Shown here piece after piece: positions 19,452 to 29,099 of a stretch of 64,000 nt of DNA. The notes under the pieces were generated by a model. That model worked only from the letters and a program-made list of their open reading frames with translations, was not told the origin of the DNA and did not search any database. The position numbers and the translations under genes are program-made. The number at the start of each line of letters is the position of its first letter. Position 1 is the stretch's first letter. Source of the stretch: Verrucomicrobiota bacterium (GTDB lineage Bacteria > Verrucomicrobiota > Verrucomicrobiia > Limisphaerales > UBA11320); assembly GCA_016199985.1 (NCBI GenBank), contig JACQFQ010000025.1, positions 1 through 64,000 on the forward strand. The letters run 5' to 3'.

Positions 19452-22400
19452 CTAAGGCAGATCAAACCGGAGCAGCCAACGCGTCCACCGGGTCACGGCG
19501 TTTGTGTCGGGCAAGGACTGGATCCGCCGCACAAACTCCCGGCGCTCATTCCACCCCACGAGCTCCAATTCCTGTCTCTCCGTCAGGCGCTGCCCCGCGG
19601 AAACCTCAGCCAGCGACGGCAGCCACTCCGGAGCCGATCCTTCGATCCTCGGAGTGTCCCAAACGCGCGCGAAGCCATCGGCGCAAAGCGTGAGCAGCCG
19701 GGTTCCATCCCGAGTAAGACGGACGGCGCTCAAGGGTCGCGAGTGACGAAGCGGCTCGGTCAACGGCAACCCGGTGGCTGCGTCCCAGACACGAGCCGTG
19801 CCATCCTTGGCGCCGGTCGCAACGCGCCTTCCGTCAGCGCTCCACATGACTCCGGTCAAGCGTCCTGAGTGCGTCATCGGAGGAGCGAGCAGCAATCCGC
19901 TGCGCACGTCCCAGACGCAGGCCGTGCCATCCCAGGAAGCGGTGGCGAGGCGCGTTCCATCGGGTGAGAAGGCCACGTGATTCACGGATCTCTTGTGCTT
20001 CAGGGCCGGGGCGATTTGGCGGCCGTCCGCCACACGCCAGATCCTTGCGGTGTCATCAGCCGCCGCGGTCGCCACGAGGGACCCATCAGGGGAGAAATCC
20101 GCGTGGAGCAGGTTCCCCGAGCCGTGCTGCAGCCGAAAAGCGGCCTCCTTATTCTTCGCCCATTCCCACAATCGACCGCTCTGATCCCCGAATCCCACGA
20201 GGAGCAATCTCCCGTCGGGGGAGAAGCTGAGGGCTTCCAGATGAACGCCCGCTTCCTGACTCCAAACTCGTTCGCCTCGATCCAGATCCCACACCCGAAC
20301 AGCGCCCTGGCGGCTGCCGGCGGCGAAATGTCGCGCGTCGCGACTGAGCGCCAGAGCGGTCACAGGACCGCCGAGCTGAAAGGTCCCGAGGAGTCTGCCC
20401 GCTTGCCAGTCCCAGCGTCGCACCCTGCCGTCATCGCACGCCGTGAAAACTTGGTCGCCGCTCCTCGAAAAGAGCGCGGCGCGCACCGCGGCCGGATGCG
20501 CCATCTCGCCGTGATGGCTCCGCGCCTGGTCGGCGTCCCACACGCGCGCCATCCCAGATCGTGTTCCCGCAACGTAGAACCGCTCAGAAGGACTGAATTC
20601 GCCGCAGGTCATTTCGCCTTCCGATACTGTCGGAGATTGAAGAGGCGCCAACCGGGTGTCTCCGATCTGCCAAACCTGGGCGGTTGTGTCGAAGGATGCG
20701 GTGGCCGCGCGCGCGCCGTCGGGCGAGAAGGCCGCGCTCCGCACACGCTGGGCATGGCGAAGCGGCTGCGCGAGGAGTTCACCCGTGCTGGCATCCCAGA
20801 TCCGCGCCGTGTTGTCGGAGGAGCAGGTGATGATCCTGGCGCCGTCCGGAGCGTAGCGACCGCCCAGGAGATCATCCTGATGGCGCAGGGTCAGGAGTCG
20901 AATGCCGCTGCCAACATCCCAAACCGCGGCGGTGCGATCGTCGCTGGCGCTCAAGAGGCGATCACCCGCTGGATGGAAGCTGAGCTCGGTGACACCCTGG
21001 TTGGTCTCATGCATGAATGTCTGAACCAGCCTCGATTCGCGCCAATCCCAAAGCCGCACGGCGCCGTCGCGACAACCGGTGGCCAGTAGTCGCCCGCCGG
21101 GGTGGAGGGTCATGGAGAAAATCCCGTCAGGATGCCGAAACGGGGACCCGACGACCTCGCCGGTTGCCGCGTTCCAGGCGAAGATCTTCCCTGTGCGCGA
21201 CGCGGCGAGGAGGCTTGAGCCATCAGGGCTGAGCAGCACCGCTTGGGCCCCGGAGCGATGCAGCGGGAACACGCGAATCAGCGAACCTTCCGGGAGAGAG
21301 TAGAGAGAAACATTCGTGGCCACATCGGAACCCAGGGCGAGTCGCTTTCCCTGAGGATCTATCGCAATCCGGTGAGCTCCTCGGTTGAGAGTCTTTCCCG
21401 TTGGCGGCAACTCGCCCCCGGGGGACAAAGGACCCGCGATCAATCGTCCATCGCGCGCCGACCAGACGCGAGCGAGGCCATCATCAAAGAATGTGACGAG
21501 GAATTGTCCGTCCGGGGTGAACTGCAGTTCCAGCACGGCGTTCGCGCCGCTCAACACAGAGAAGGGTCCGCCGTGAGCCATAATGATGGGAGGTTGATCG
21601 GAGGACAGAGACCAGAGCTTGGCGGTTCCGTCCTGGGATCCCGTGGCCAGCCACTGTCCGTCCGGGCTGAACTGAACGCACTCCACTTCCCTGATGTGCT
21701 GTCTCGGAGCGAGAACGGGACGCGCGAGATTCAGGCGAAGGGCGGCGTTGAGCAAATACTCCGCGGCCACCCGATCGTCGGGCTGATCCCTTAACGTCCT
21801 TCCCAGCCAGGCGAGGGCCATCGCTGGATCCCCCGACGCAAAGAGCTGCTCAACACGCGACATTCGCAACTCCCCCACCAGCGAACCCAAGCGATCATTC
21901 GCGCGAGTGAGCTCCGAGTTGGCGCCCGACAGCCGGTGATTGGCGTCGAGGGTTTCCTTTCGCGCGTGAGCAAGGCGGGACGCTGAAAGAGTTGAAATGA
22001 CGGCCACCGCCGTCAGGAGACAGAGAACAACCGCCGTGAGGCCGGCAAGCGCGGGCCGGCGCCGGCACCATCGCAAAAGGCGCTCCGGGGCGGTCGCGGA
22101 TCGCGCCAGGACCGGCTCGCCCTTCGACCAACGCGCCAGCTCATCCGCCAGCTCCGCCGCCGACCCGTAGCGTCTCGCCGGGTCCTTGTTCAAACACTTC
22201 AGGCAGATTGTCTCGAGATCCCGATCCGGACTGACGGCGACAAGCCCCTTGAATCCCCCTGAGGGCCTCAGCGAAGGACGCCCGGGCTCCTCTTCGACAA
22301 TCTTCCGGAGAAGGGCTGGAACGTTGTCCGCGGCAAAGGGCGGAGCTCCCGCGAGAAGCTCATACAGGATGGCTCCCAGGCCGTAGATATCGGCGGAGGT

Positions 22401-23153
22401 CGTGACTTGATCCGCCCCTCCCGACGCTTGCTCGGGCGACATGTAGGCCGGACTGCCGAGGATGGCGGCGCTCCGCGTCAGGCGATCGCTCCGTTGCGAG
22501 AACCGGGCCAGTCCAAAATCGCCCACATAGGCGGAACCCTCCGCGTCGAATAGGATGTTCTGCGGTTTCAGATCCCGATGCTGTAAGCCCCGCTGGTGCG
22601 CGTAGTGGACCGCTCTCGCGATTTGCTCGAGCTGGGCAATCCAGTCGCGAGCTGTGAGATCCGGGAGCCGCTCAGCCGTTGTTTTCGAGAGCGGCTTCCG
22701 GTTCGGATCGAGCAGTTCGGCCAATGAGCCTCTCTCCGCGAGACGCATGGTGAAGAACGGATGCCCGTCGATCTCGCCGATTTCGTAGACCGGCAGAATG
22801 TGCGGATGATCAAGCGCGGCGATCGCTTCGGTCTCTGTGCGGAACCGCGCGAGATCCTCATGCGACTCCAGTCGAGACGCGTGGAGCGTTTTCAGGGCGA
22901 CCCGGCGATTAAAGCCCGAGTGATGCGCTTCATAGACCACCCCCATGCCTCCCCGTCCGAGCTCTCGCAAAAGGAGGTAATCGCCGAACTCGCACGGCAA
23001 CGCTGAAGAGGGGAAGGAAGCGCCTGGCGGGGCGGCTTCACGCGTGGACGCGAGGATGGAAACCTGGGCGAGGCAATTCGGACAGAGACCGGCGCCCACC
23101 CTCCACTCAGGAGCCGATCCGCACCGACCGCATTTGGAAGCTTCAGCGCTCAT
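19452..23153 (-). CDS. Ser/Thr protein kinase with N-terminal zinc ribbon and WD40 array
   Basis: 1233 residues. An N-terminal zinc ribbon (Cys8, Cys11, Cys24, Cys27) is followed by a PknB-type kinase domain (~57-340). The kinase has GRGGMGVVYEA, VALKTL, HRDLKPQN, DFGLARF and SPEQAS, so all catalytic elements are present. A single TM segment (LTAVVLCLLTAVAVISTLS, ~364-385), a short coiled coil and about 15-16 WD40-like blades (TAKLWSL, VRLWDW, AQVWQI, ARIWRV and others) follow to the C-terminus. That number suggests two seven-bladed propellers. By topology the propellers lie outside the inner membrane if the kinase is inside. No substrate is encoded next to it. Confidence 0.93.
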   Translation of the reverse strand: MSAEASKCGRCGSAPEWRVGAGLCPNCLAQVSILASTREAAPPGASFPSSALPCEFGDYLLLRELGRGGMGVVYEAHHSGFNRRVALKTLHASRLESHEDLARFRTETEAIAALDHPHILPVYEIGEIDGHPFFTMRLAERGSLAELLDPNRKPLSKTTAERLPDLTARDWIAQLEQIARAVHYAHQRGLQHRDLKPQNILFDAEGSAYVGDFGLARFSQRSDRLTRSAAILGSPAYMSPEQASGGADQVTTSADIYGLGAILYELLAGAPPFAADNVPALLRKIVEEEPGRPSLRPSGGFKGLVAVSPDRDLETICLKCLNKDPARRYGSAAELADELARWSKGEPVLARSATAPERLLRWCRRRPALAGLTAVVLCLLTAVAVISTLSASRLAHARKETLDANHRLSGANSELTRANDRLGSLVGELRMSRVEQLFASGDPAMALAWLGRTLRDQPDDRVAAEYLLNAALRLNLARPVLAPRQHIREVECVQFSPDGQWLATGSQDGTAKLWSLSSDQPPIIMAHGGPFSVLSGANAVLELQFTPDGQFLVTFFDDGLARVWSARDGRLIAGPLSPGGELPPTGKTLNRGAHRIAIDPQGKRLALGSDVATNVSLYSLPEGSLIRVFPLHRSGAQAVLLSPDGSSLLAASRTGKIFAWNAATGEVVGSPFRHPDGIFSMTLHPGGRLLATGCRDGAVRLWDWRESRLVQTFMHETNQGVTELSFHPAGDRLLSASDDRTAAVWDVGSGIRLLTLRHQDDLLGGRYAPDGARIITCSSDNTARIWDASTGELLAQPLRHAQRVRSAAFSPDGARAATASFDTTAQVWQIGDTRLAPLQSPTVSEGEMTCGEFSPSERFYVAGTRSGMARVWDADQARSHHGEMAHPAAVRAALFSRSGDQVFTACDDGRVRRWDWQAGRLLGTFQLGGPVTALALSRDARHFAAGSRQGAVRVWDLDRGERVWSQEAGVHLEALSFSPDGRLLLVGFGDQSGRLWEWAKNKEAAFRLQHGSGNLLHADFSPDGSLVATAAADDTARIWRVADGRQIAPALKHKRSVNHVAFSPDGTRLATASWDGTACVWDVRSGLLLAPPMTHSGRLTGVMWSADGRRVATGAKDGTARVWDAATGLPLTEPLRHSRPLSAVRLTRDGTRLLTLCADGFARVWDTPRIEGSAPEWLPSLAEVSAGQRLTERQELELVGWNERREFVRRIQSLPDTNAVTRWTRWLLRFDLP

Positions 23154-23205
23154 GCGCTCGAAAGGAGCGGAGGCTCATCAGCGCCCGGGTCTAGGCGCAA
23201 AGCGA

Positions 23206-23760
23206 CTAGACCCGGACAAACATTTCGATGATGGAGCGAAAGTGTTCAAAATCGGGAGTGGCCATATCGGGCACTTTTCCCAGATCGTCATAGTGCCGAA
23301 GACGAAGAGCGGCCTTGAAATACGGATGACTCTCGAAGGCTCTTCCCTCCTCGTCGGTCATCGGGCCGCCCTGAAGTCCCAGGCTTTGCACTGACGCAGC
23401 CGACAGATTCTCCAGGTAGGCCTTGTCCTTCCAGCACAGATAGCGTTTCGCGGCGACGTGGAGGCGCATCGGCTCAACGATCTCCTCCTTGAAGAATCGC
23501 GACAAACGATTGGCGCCAACGCTCTCATGTCGCGTGTCCACGCCTTTGGAAGCGATGTCCTCTCCGAGATTATGAAGGAGATGTCCGTAGTCGTGGAGGA
23601 GACAAGCGGCGATCATGGCATGGGACTCGCCATCGCGCTCCGCAAAAGTGGCGCACTGGAGAGCGTGCTGGGTTTCCGTGATGTTTTCTCCGTAGAACCG
23701 TCCGCCCCGGGAACGAAAAGCGGCGAACACTTCATCCACGACAGATTTCGGATCGTTCAT
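23206..23760 (-). CDS. HD-domain oxygenase-like protein, PhnZ/TmpB-related
   Basis: 184 residues from the ATG at 23760, 2 nt after the stop of the preceding gene. Motifs match the mixed-valence diiron oxygenases of the PhnZ/TmpB group: GENITETQHALQCATFAE, AACLLHDYGHLL (the HD pair), HESVGANRL and HVAAKRYL. PhnZ cleaves the C-P bond of 2-amino-1-hydroxyethylphosphonate. Compared with PhnZ as I remember it, the residue three before the conserved Glu is Phe rather than Tyr, with a Tyr one position later. No phosphonate transport or PhnY gene is present, so the substrate here is unknown. Confidence 0.75.
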   Translation of the reverse strand: MNDPKSVVDEVFAAFRSRGGRFYGENITETQHALQCATFAERDGESHAMIAACLLHDYGHLLHNLGEDIASKGVDTRHESVGANRLSRFFKEEIVEPMRLHVAAKRYLCWKDKAYLENLSAASVQSLGLQGGPMTDEEGRAFESHPYFKAALRLRHYDDLGKVPDMATPDFEHFRSIIEMFVRV

Positions 23761-23762
23761 AG

Positions 23763-26700
23763 TTAGGGCGATGCTTGTGTTTGAGATCGGGTGAGAACCT
23801 GCGGAGAGCACCAGCGGGTGTTGTACTTCTGAATCCACGCGTCGTCCGCGAAGGCGGGACGGGGTTGGACGCCGTGGGCCTGATCATTCATGCCATGCCA
23901 AGGGAGAGGTTCGAAGGAATCACGATGAGCGACGTGGAAGTCGCCATCTTTGTCCCATCCCACGGAATACAGGAAGAAATCACGCTGATCCCCGGGCCTG
24001 AGAGGAGGAAGAGCGCTCGCGTCGAAGTCAACGACAAGCTCGTCTCCGCTGTTGATCAGCGCGAGACGATTGTCCGTGGTGGTGATCAGCTCATCGACTT
24101 CGCCATACCGCGTCCCCCAGCCGCCGGGAGCGATTCTCCACGCAGGATTCGCAAGCACCCGATCGTAAACGGGGGTCTGGGGTTCGGAAGGGGGCAACAC
24201 AGCGAGCTCACCAAAGCCGCGCCAGTGAAGGTCGGAGTGATGAGGATTCAGCACGGTGACTCGGGAGGCGGTCGAGTCGCCTCGTTCCCAGAGCGCGATT
24301 TGATCCCAATGGATCTCGAACGACGAGCTGAGCCGAAGCCGGCGCGCGCCCAGGGGAAGACGTCCTTCGAGCGGAATCAGAATCGTCTTCGTTTTTCCAG
24401 CGGGAGCGCCGGGTTCCACATCCACCCTCCGCCACTGCCCCGCTTGCGTTTCCACTTCCAGCGCCGGAAATGGATATCCGAGCCCCGGATACTCGGATGC
24501 CGCCATATTGGCCATGGCTCCGCCGAAGCGAAGCCAGCCATTCAGCAGGAGCACATAAGGCCGGGAAGGGTCGAGAGGACCGAAGTCGAGAACCACGCCG
24601 TGAGGTTCCGCCCATCCCCGCAGCTGATGCTCGCGTAAGCGAGGCGGCGAAACCTTGCGGCCATCGACGGCCCGCAGCAGGTCCGTGACATCCTCCCCGT
24701 CCAGGCGGGCTGCCTTCAACAAAGGATGCGGATGGTCGAGCGTGGCCAGTTCGCTGGGCGGAAAAGGCCCGTGCGGGAGTAGTTTGTCGGTGGAGGCCGC
24801 TTGCGTGCCGACAGGATGGTCGATGACCTTGAGCTTGACCTCATCCAAGTAAAGAACCTCGCGCAGCTCTTCGGTGATGCTGACGCGATAGTGACCGTTC
24901 AGCGCGCGGACCGAGGAAGTGTCGCCAAGCCAGACCGTTTCATGCGGATTTGCTTCGATGTAACGGCCGAGCGCCATCGGAAGCCCGAGAGGCGCGGCGC
25001 CGAGGATGTCCGTCACGAAGCGGAATCGGTCGCCGTCCCACACGTAGAGGTAGGGGCAGCTCGTGTCGGACATCGTGAGCTCCTCCAGCCTCACCGGGGT
25101 TTGGTTATCGACCTTCACGTCGACGGTGCTGACGCCCAGCGTGAACCACTTGACGATGATGGAGTCGATGTTCGTGTAGCCCGCCACGCCAACCTCGGTG
25201 GGCAGGGCCTGAACACGCCGCGTGATCCGCAGCCCCGAAGTTGACACTTCGAGCTTCACCCCGAGCCCGCTCCCATTCGACTTGTTCCCCACGAGCTTCA
25301 GCTTCAAAAGGTGGTTCGAGTTGCCCCCTTCGTTGCGGAGCAAGAGGAGCGATTGATCAGGGCGCATGACGAGCAGATCGAGGTCGCCATCGTTGTCGAA
25401 ATCGGCGGCCTGAACAGACGAGACAATCCCGACCGAGGACAGTCCTAGCTTCTCGGTGGTTTCCAGAAAGCCCTTGGGGCCGCGGTTTCTCCAGACCCTC
25501 AAGCGGTCGCCTGTGACGAACACATCGAGCCATCCGTCGTTATCATAGTCGATGAGGCTCACCGTCCGCCCCGGCGCCCCGGGCCCGATGGCGATGGTGG
25601 CCCGGTTTGACGAGGCGCCGTAAACAATTGTGATCGTCTCGCCGCCGAGCGCCATGAGATCGACGCGCCCGTCGTTGTTCACATCGCCCGACGCGATGGC
25701 CTCCGCGACGGGCCAGTCGGGAGGAGACTGATTGGATAGCTGCGCGTTGCCCGATTGCTTCACCAGCAACAGCGGCGGCAGCCCATCGCGCTGCAGGATC
25801 AGGTCGAGCAAATCGTCCCCATCCCAATCGTCCACGAGAATCTGCCGGCACTGGCTCAAGCCCGGGGGAATCCCTATGTTGGTCATGTTGGTGAGATTGC
25901 CGCTGAAGTACATGCTCCCGAGGTTGCGAAGAAAGCGCACGTTCTCGGGCCCGTATCCCACCGTCAAAAGCCCCAGGTATCCGGTGAACATGTGATCGAC
26001 CAAAGCTCCGTTGGTGGCCGACAGACCCTTGAGATTGGCAAAGCCTGTCGCGTCGGCGATTGCGCCGTTGGTGGCGATCTTGAACGCGTGCGAACCGCCC
26101 TCGCCAAGGATGATGACGTCGTCGGCGTGATCGTTGTTCAGGTCTCCCACGAGCGCCTTGCGGTAACGAGCGCCGGGCTTCGTGGGGAAGGGATCGCTGG
26201 CGGGCCCAAAGACCCCGTTGGTGTTCCCCATCGCGCGCCATGCGGCCTCGCTCTCTCGCAGCACCAGGCTATTCCGGGCGGGACCGAGATCCACGACGGC
26301 GACAGGTCCGCGAAATCCCGCGGCGCCTGCGCCTAGCGAGGCGGTGGTCGCGTCCACGAATCGCACGGAAATGCCATCGGGATCCGGAGGGGCTTGACGG
26401 AAGGGAACGCGCGCCAGGGTGTACTTGGATTTCTCGAACGCGGAGGGATTGGTGATCTGCGCGGGCTTGCCGGCGTTGACCTTTTGGTGCTCGGCGAGAG
26501 CCTTCTGGGCCTCCTCCTGTCGCCCGGCTCGCAGGAAGGATTGGCTGAGCGCGTAGTAGGCGGCCGGATGCTTGGCGTCAAAACGGACGACCTCCTGGAA
26601 TTCGACGATCGCCGCCTCATGCTGATTGAGCGCCTGGTAGGCGCGGCCCAGCTGGAAGCTGACCTCGTTGATGGTCCGATCAATCGACTTGGCGTTTTGC

Positions 26701-27134
26701 AAGGCCTTGGAGGCGGTCTCGAACTGTCCCAGACGCAAGGCCGCGCAGCCGACGATGTAATGCCCCGCCGCCTGATTGGGATCAAGCTTGAGCGCCGACT
26801 GCGCCTCTTGCAGGGCGGCGTCCGCGCGATTGGCGAGCAGCAAGGCGTTGGCGAGGTTGAGGATCGCGTCGACCTGGGTGGGCTGGAGCTTGCGGGCCTG
26901 CTCAAAGGCCGCCATGGCGCGGTCTCCGTCGCCGCGCTCATAGTAATTGCGGCCGGAGTTGGAAAACTGAATGAACGCGTCCTCCCCGGAGGTCCCCGCC
27001 TGCGTCCCCTGCCCCGGCTTGTCGCATCCGACGAACGCCAGCAGACAGACAACGACCGCGAGGCGGACCGCGCCAGGGCATGGCGCGGCGAGGAGTCGTA
27101 ACGCTTGTGAGGGGAAGCGCGCTGTGCGGGTCAT
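23763..27134 (-). CDS. TPR / FG-GAP / ASPIC-UnbV lipoprotein
   Basis: 1123 residues. The N-terminal signal ends in a lipobox (LLAFVGC, Cys ~36). TPR repeats at ~55-225 (NYYERGDGDRAMAAFEQA, AILNLANALLLANRADAA) are followed by FG-GAP/VCBS-type calcium-binding repeats (GDLNNDHADD, DDWDGDDLLD, DYDNDGWLD, DFDNDGDLD) forming a propeller. An ASPIC/UnbV-like segment follows, then a long beta-rich C-terminal region. Such proteins occur widely in Planctomycetes and Verrucomicrobia but have no assigned activity. It should be anchored in a membrane facing the periplasm or outside. The start overlaps the stop of the upstream gene by one base (TGATG). Confidence 0.85.
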   Translation of the reverse strand: MTRTARFPSQALRLLAAPCPGAVRLAVVVCLLAFVGCDKPGQGTQAGTSGEDAFIQFSNSGRNYYERGDGDRAMAAFEQARKLQPTQVDAILNLANALLLANRADAALQEAQSALKLDPNQAAGHYIVGCAALRLGQFETASKALQNAKSIDRTINEVSFQLGRAYQALNQHEAAIVEFQEVVRFDAKHPAAYYALSQSFLRAGRQEEAQKALAEHQKVNAGKPAQITNPSAFEKSKYTLARVPFRQAPPDPDGISVRFVDATTASLGAGAAGFRGPVAVVDLGPARNSLVLRESEAAWRAMGNTNGVFGPASDPFPTKPGARYRKALVGDLNNDHADDVIILGEGGSHAFKIATNGAIADATGFANLKGLSATNGALVDHMFTGYLGLLTVGYGPENVRFLRNLGSMYFSGNLTNMTNIGIPPGLSQCRQILVDDWDGDDLLDLILQRDGLPPLLLVKQSGNAQLSNQSPPDWPVAEAIASGDVNNDGRVDLMALGGETITIVYGASSNRATIAIGPGAPGRTVSLIDYDNDGWLDVFVTGDRLRVWRNRGPKGFLETTEKLGLSSVGIVSSVQAADFDNDGDLDLLVMRPDQSLLLLRNEGGNSNHLLKLKLVGNKSNGSGLGVKLEVSTSGLRITRRVQALPTEVGVAGYTNIDSIIVKWFTLGVSTVDVKVDNQTPVRLEELTMSDTSCPYLYVWDGDRFRFVTDILGAAPLGLPMALGRYIEANPHETVWLGDTSSVRALNGHYRVSITEELREVLYLDEVKLKVIDHPVGTQAASTDKLLPHGPFPPSELATLDHPHPLLKAARLDGEDVTDLLRAVDGRKVSPPRLREHQLRGWAEPHGVVLDFGPLDPSRPYVLLLNGWLRFGGAMANMAASEYPGLGYPFPALEVETQAGQWRRVDVEPGAPAGKTKTILIPLEGRLPLGARRLRLSSSFEIHWDQIALWERGDSTASRVTVLNPHHSDLHWRGFGELAVLPPSEPQTPVYDRVLANPAWRIAPGGWGTRYGEVDELITTTDNRLALINSGDELVVDFDASALPPLRPGDQRDFFLYSVGWDKDGDFHVAHRDSFEPLPWHGMNDQAHGVQPRPAFADDAWIQKYNTRWCSPQVLTRSQTQASP

Positions 27135-28579
27135 CAGGCGGCGATGATGCCGCCGGGTGAAGCTCCAGTCAATGGGGTCGCTGAGTAGCCGAGCAAGCGG
27201 CGCTCCTTGATGATTCTCGCCACCTCAGGGGGCACTGCGGCCTCCCAAGCCGGATCGCCGGTCTTCAACTGCTTCAGCACCGTGCGCGAAAAGATGGAGA
27301 GGTGGGCTTCGTTGACATCCTTCATTCCCTGGATGAAATGGTTCTCGTTCAGGTAGGCGTAGAGATGCCGGAGGTTGGGGGCGACCCGCAGGTTGCCGGA
27401 CGTGATGATCGAGCCGGTGGCCGCGTCCTTGAGCGGATAGGCGTAGAGCTTGAGCTCGTTCTTGAACAGCCGGCCAAACGACTCGAGAATGCCGCCCTCC
27501 AGTTCGGCGTAGTACTTCTCGTCAAAGATCTCTCGCAGCGTGGGCACGCCCATCGCCAACCCCACCATTTTCTTGGTGTAGCGGTGGAGGTAGGAGGCGA
27601 CCTTATAGAACTCGAGGTAGTTTGAAATCAGAACGGTCTTGCCCAGCGTGCCGAGGATGTCCACGCGATCGAGAAAGTCCTGGTGATTAATCTCGCCCTG
27701 GTCCTCAAGGTTCTTGAGCGTCATCTCCATCAGCACGACGACCTCCTCGCCCGCAACGCCAGGTTCCTGAACGAATTGCGCCTGGGCGCAGTTGAGCATG
27801 TCGATGGTGACATGGGTGACGGGCCGGAAGCTGCCGCGCTCAACGAGAATGGGCTTTTTGTAAAGCAGCTCGGCGGCCTGAACGACCTCGCCGTTGGCGG
27901 TGAAAATCGCCGCGCTGGTGAGCCCTTGCTGCACGAGCTGGAGGCTCATGAGGCGATTGTCGAGCTTATCGAACGCGGGGCCGGTGAACTTGATCATGTC
28001 CACCTCGACCCGTTCCCGCGTGAGATCGTCCATGAGGGAGCCCACGAACTGATTGGGGGTCTCATGGAGGTAGAACGCGCCGTAGATAAGGTTGACCCCG
28101 ATGATGCCCAGGGCTTCCTGCTGCTGGAGGTTCTCCCGATCCAGCATGCGCACATGAATAATGATCTCGGAAGGCGCGGCTTTCGGGGCGTGCTGGAAGC
28201 GAATGCCCATCCACCCATGGCACTCGCCGCCGCCCTTGAAGCTCCTGGCGGCCACGGTGTCGGCAAAGATGAAAAACTTGGTGCCGGCCCCGCGCTTGGC
28301 GTCGAGGCGCTCGATCATCAGGCCGTACTCGTACTCGAGCATCTTGTGCAACCGTTCGCGGCTGACATAGCGATCGGAGCGGCCGTAGATGGCGTCGCTG
28401 ATGGTCATGTCATAGGCCGACATGGACTTGGCGATGGTGCCCGCCGCGCCGCCGACGCGGAAAAACCACCGAGCGACCTCCTGGCCCGCTCCGATTTCGG
28501 CGAAGGTGCCGTATTTGGTCGGATCCAGGTTTATGTTGAGGGCCTTCTGGTGCGTGCCAATGCTCTCTTGGGTGCTCAT
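27134..28579 (-). CDS. Conserved cytoplasmic protein of unknown function
   Basis: 481 residues from the ATG at 28579; upstream in-frame ATGs at 28597 and 28699 exist, but the stretch before STQESIGTHQKALNINLD does not look coding. No signal peptide or TM segment. Notable stretches are FAEIGAGQEVARWFFRVGGAAG, ISDAIYGRSDRYVSRERL, GWMGIRFQHAP and YLHRYTKKMVGLAMGVPTLREIFDEKYY. The sequence is well structured and looks like an enzyme, and some similar proteins may have been annotated as nucleotidyltransferases or TonB-related, but I cannot support either. Its stop overlaps the ATG of the lipoprotein gene, so the two are translationally coupled. Confidence 0.7.
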   Translation of the reverse strand: MSTQESIGTHQKALNINLDPTKYGTFAEIGAGQEVARWFFRVGGAAGTIAKSMSAYDMTISDAIYGRSDRYVSRERLHKMLEYEYGLMIERLDAKRGAGTKFFIFADTVAARSFKGGGECHGWMGIRFQHAPKAAPSEIIIHVRMLDRENLQQQEALGIIGVNLIYGAFYLHETPNQFVGSLMDDLTRERVEVDMIKFTGPAFDKLDNRLMSLQLVQQGLTSAAIFTANGEVVQAAELLYKKPILVERGSFRPVTHVTIDMLNCAQAQFVQEPGVAGEEVVVLMEMTLKNLEDQGEINHQDFLDRVDILGTLGKTVLISNYLEFYKVASYLHRYTKKMVGLAMGVPTLREIFDEKYYAELEGGILESFGRLFKNELKLYAYPLKDAATGSIITSGNLRVAPNLRHLYAYLNENHFIQGMKDVNEAHLSIFSRTVLKQLKTGDPAWEAAVPPEVARIIKERRLLGYSATPLTGASPGGIIAA

Positions 28580-28757
28580 AGCCACAATGTGTCCCATACG
28601 CTTGGGATATCGGCCGTTCGGCGCCCAAATCTTAGGCCAATTCGGCGATTTCTGCCCTTCGCGCGGCGGGGAGAATAACCGGAGGCCCTGTGGGCGCAAG
28701 CCAATGTGACAGGACCTTGACTCCTTTGGGGTCAGGCTTCTACATAGATCGCGCGAT

Positions 28758-29081
28758 ATGCCGACTTACGAATACACCTGCCAGAAATGCGGACATGCCT
28801 TTGAGTCTGTCCACTCCATGACCGCGAAGCCTCTGAGCGTCTGCCCCAAGGAGCTCTGTCCGAAGAAGCCGTGGGGCAAGGGATCCGTAAAGAAGCAGAT
28901 GAGCGCCGGCGCGGGGCTCCTGTTCAAGGGGACGGGGTTTTACATCACAGACTACCGGAGCAAGAACTACACAGAGGGGGCAAAGAAGGAAGCGCCGCCG
29001 GCGAAGACGGAAGCCAAACCATCCACAACGCCGCCTGCCGCCGATTCGAAGCCCAAGGCAAAGACCGAGAAGAAGGCCTGA
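28758..29081 (+). CDS. FmdB-family zinc ribbon protein
   Basis: 107 residues. The N-terminus MPTYEYTCQKCGHAFE is the FmdB signature, and a second CxxxxC pair (VCPKELCPKK) follows at ~29-34 to complete a zinc ribbon. The motif SAGAGLLFKGTGFYITDYRS is the conserved end of the domain. A Lys/Ala/Pro tail of ~35 residues is variable in the family. It is cytoplasmic. The FmdB name comes from putative formamidase regulators, but the molecular role is not established. Confidence 0.92.
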   Translation: MPTYEYTCQKCGHAFESVHSMTAKPLSVCPKELCPKKPWGKGSVKKQMSAGAGLLFKGTGFYITDYRSKNYTEGAKKEAPPAKTEAKPSTTPPAADSKPKAKTEKKA

Positions 29082-29099
29082 GAGCACCGGCCCTCACGC

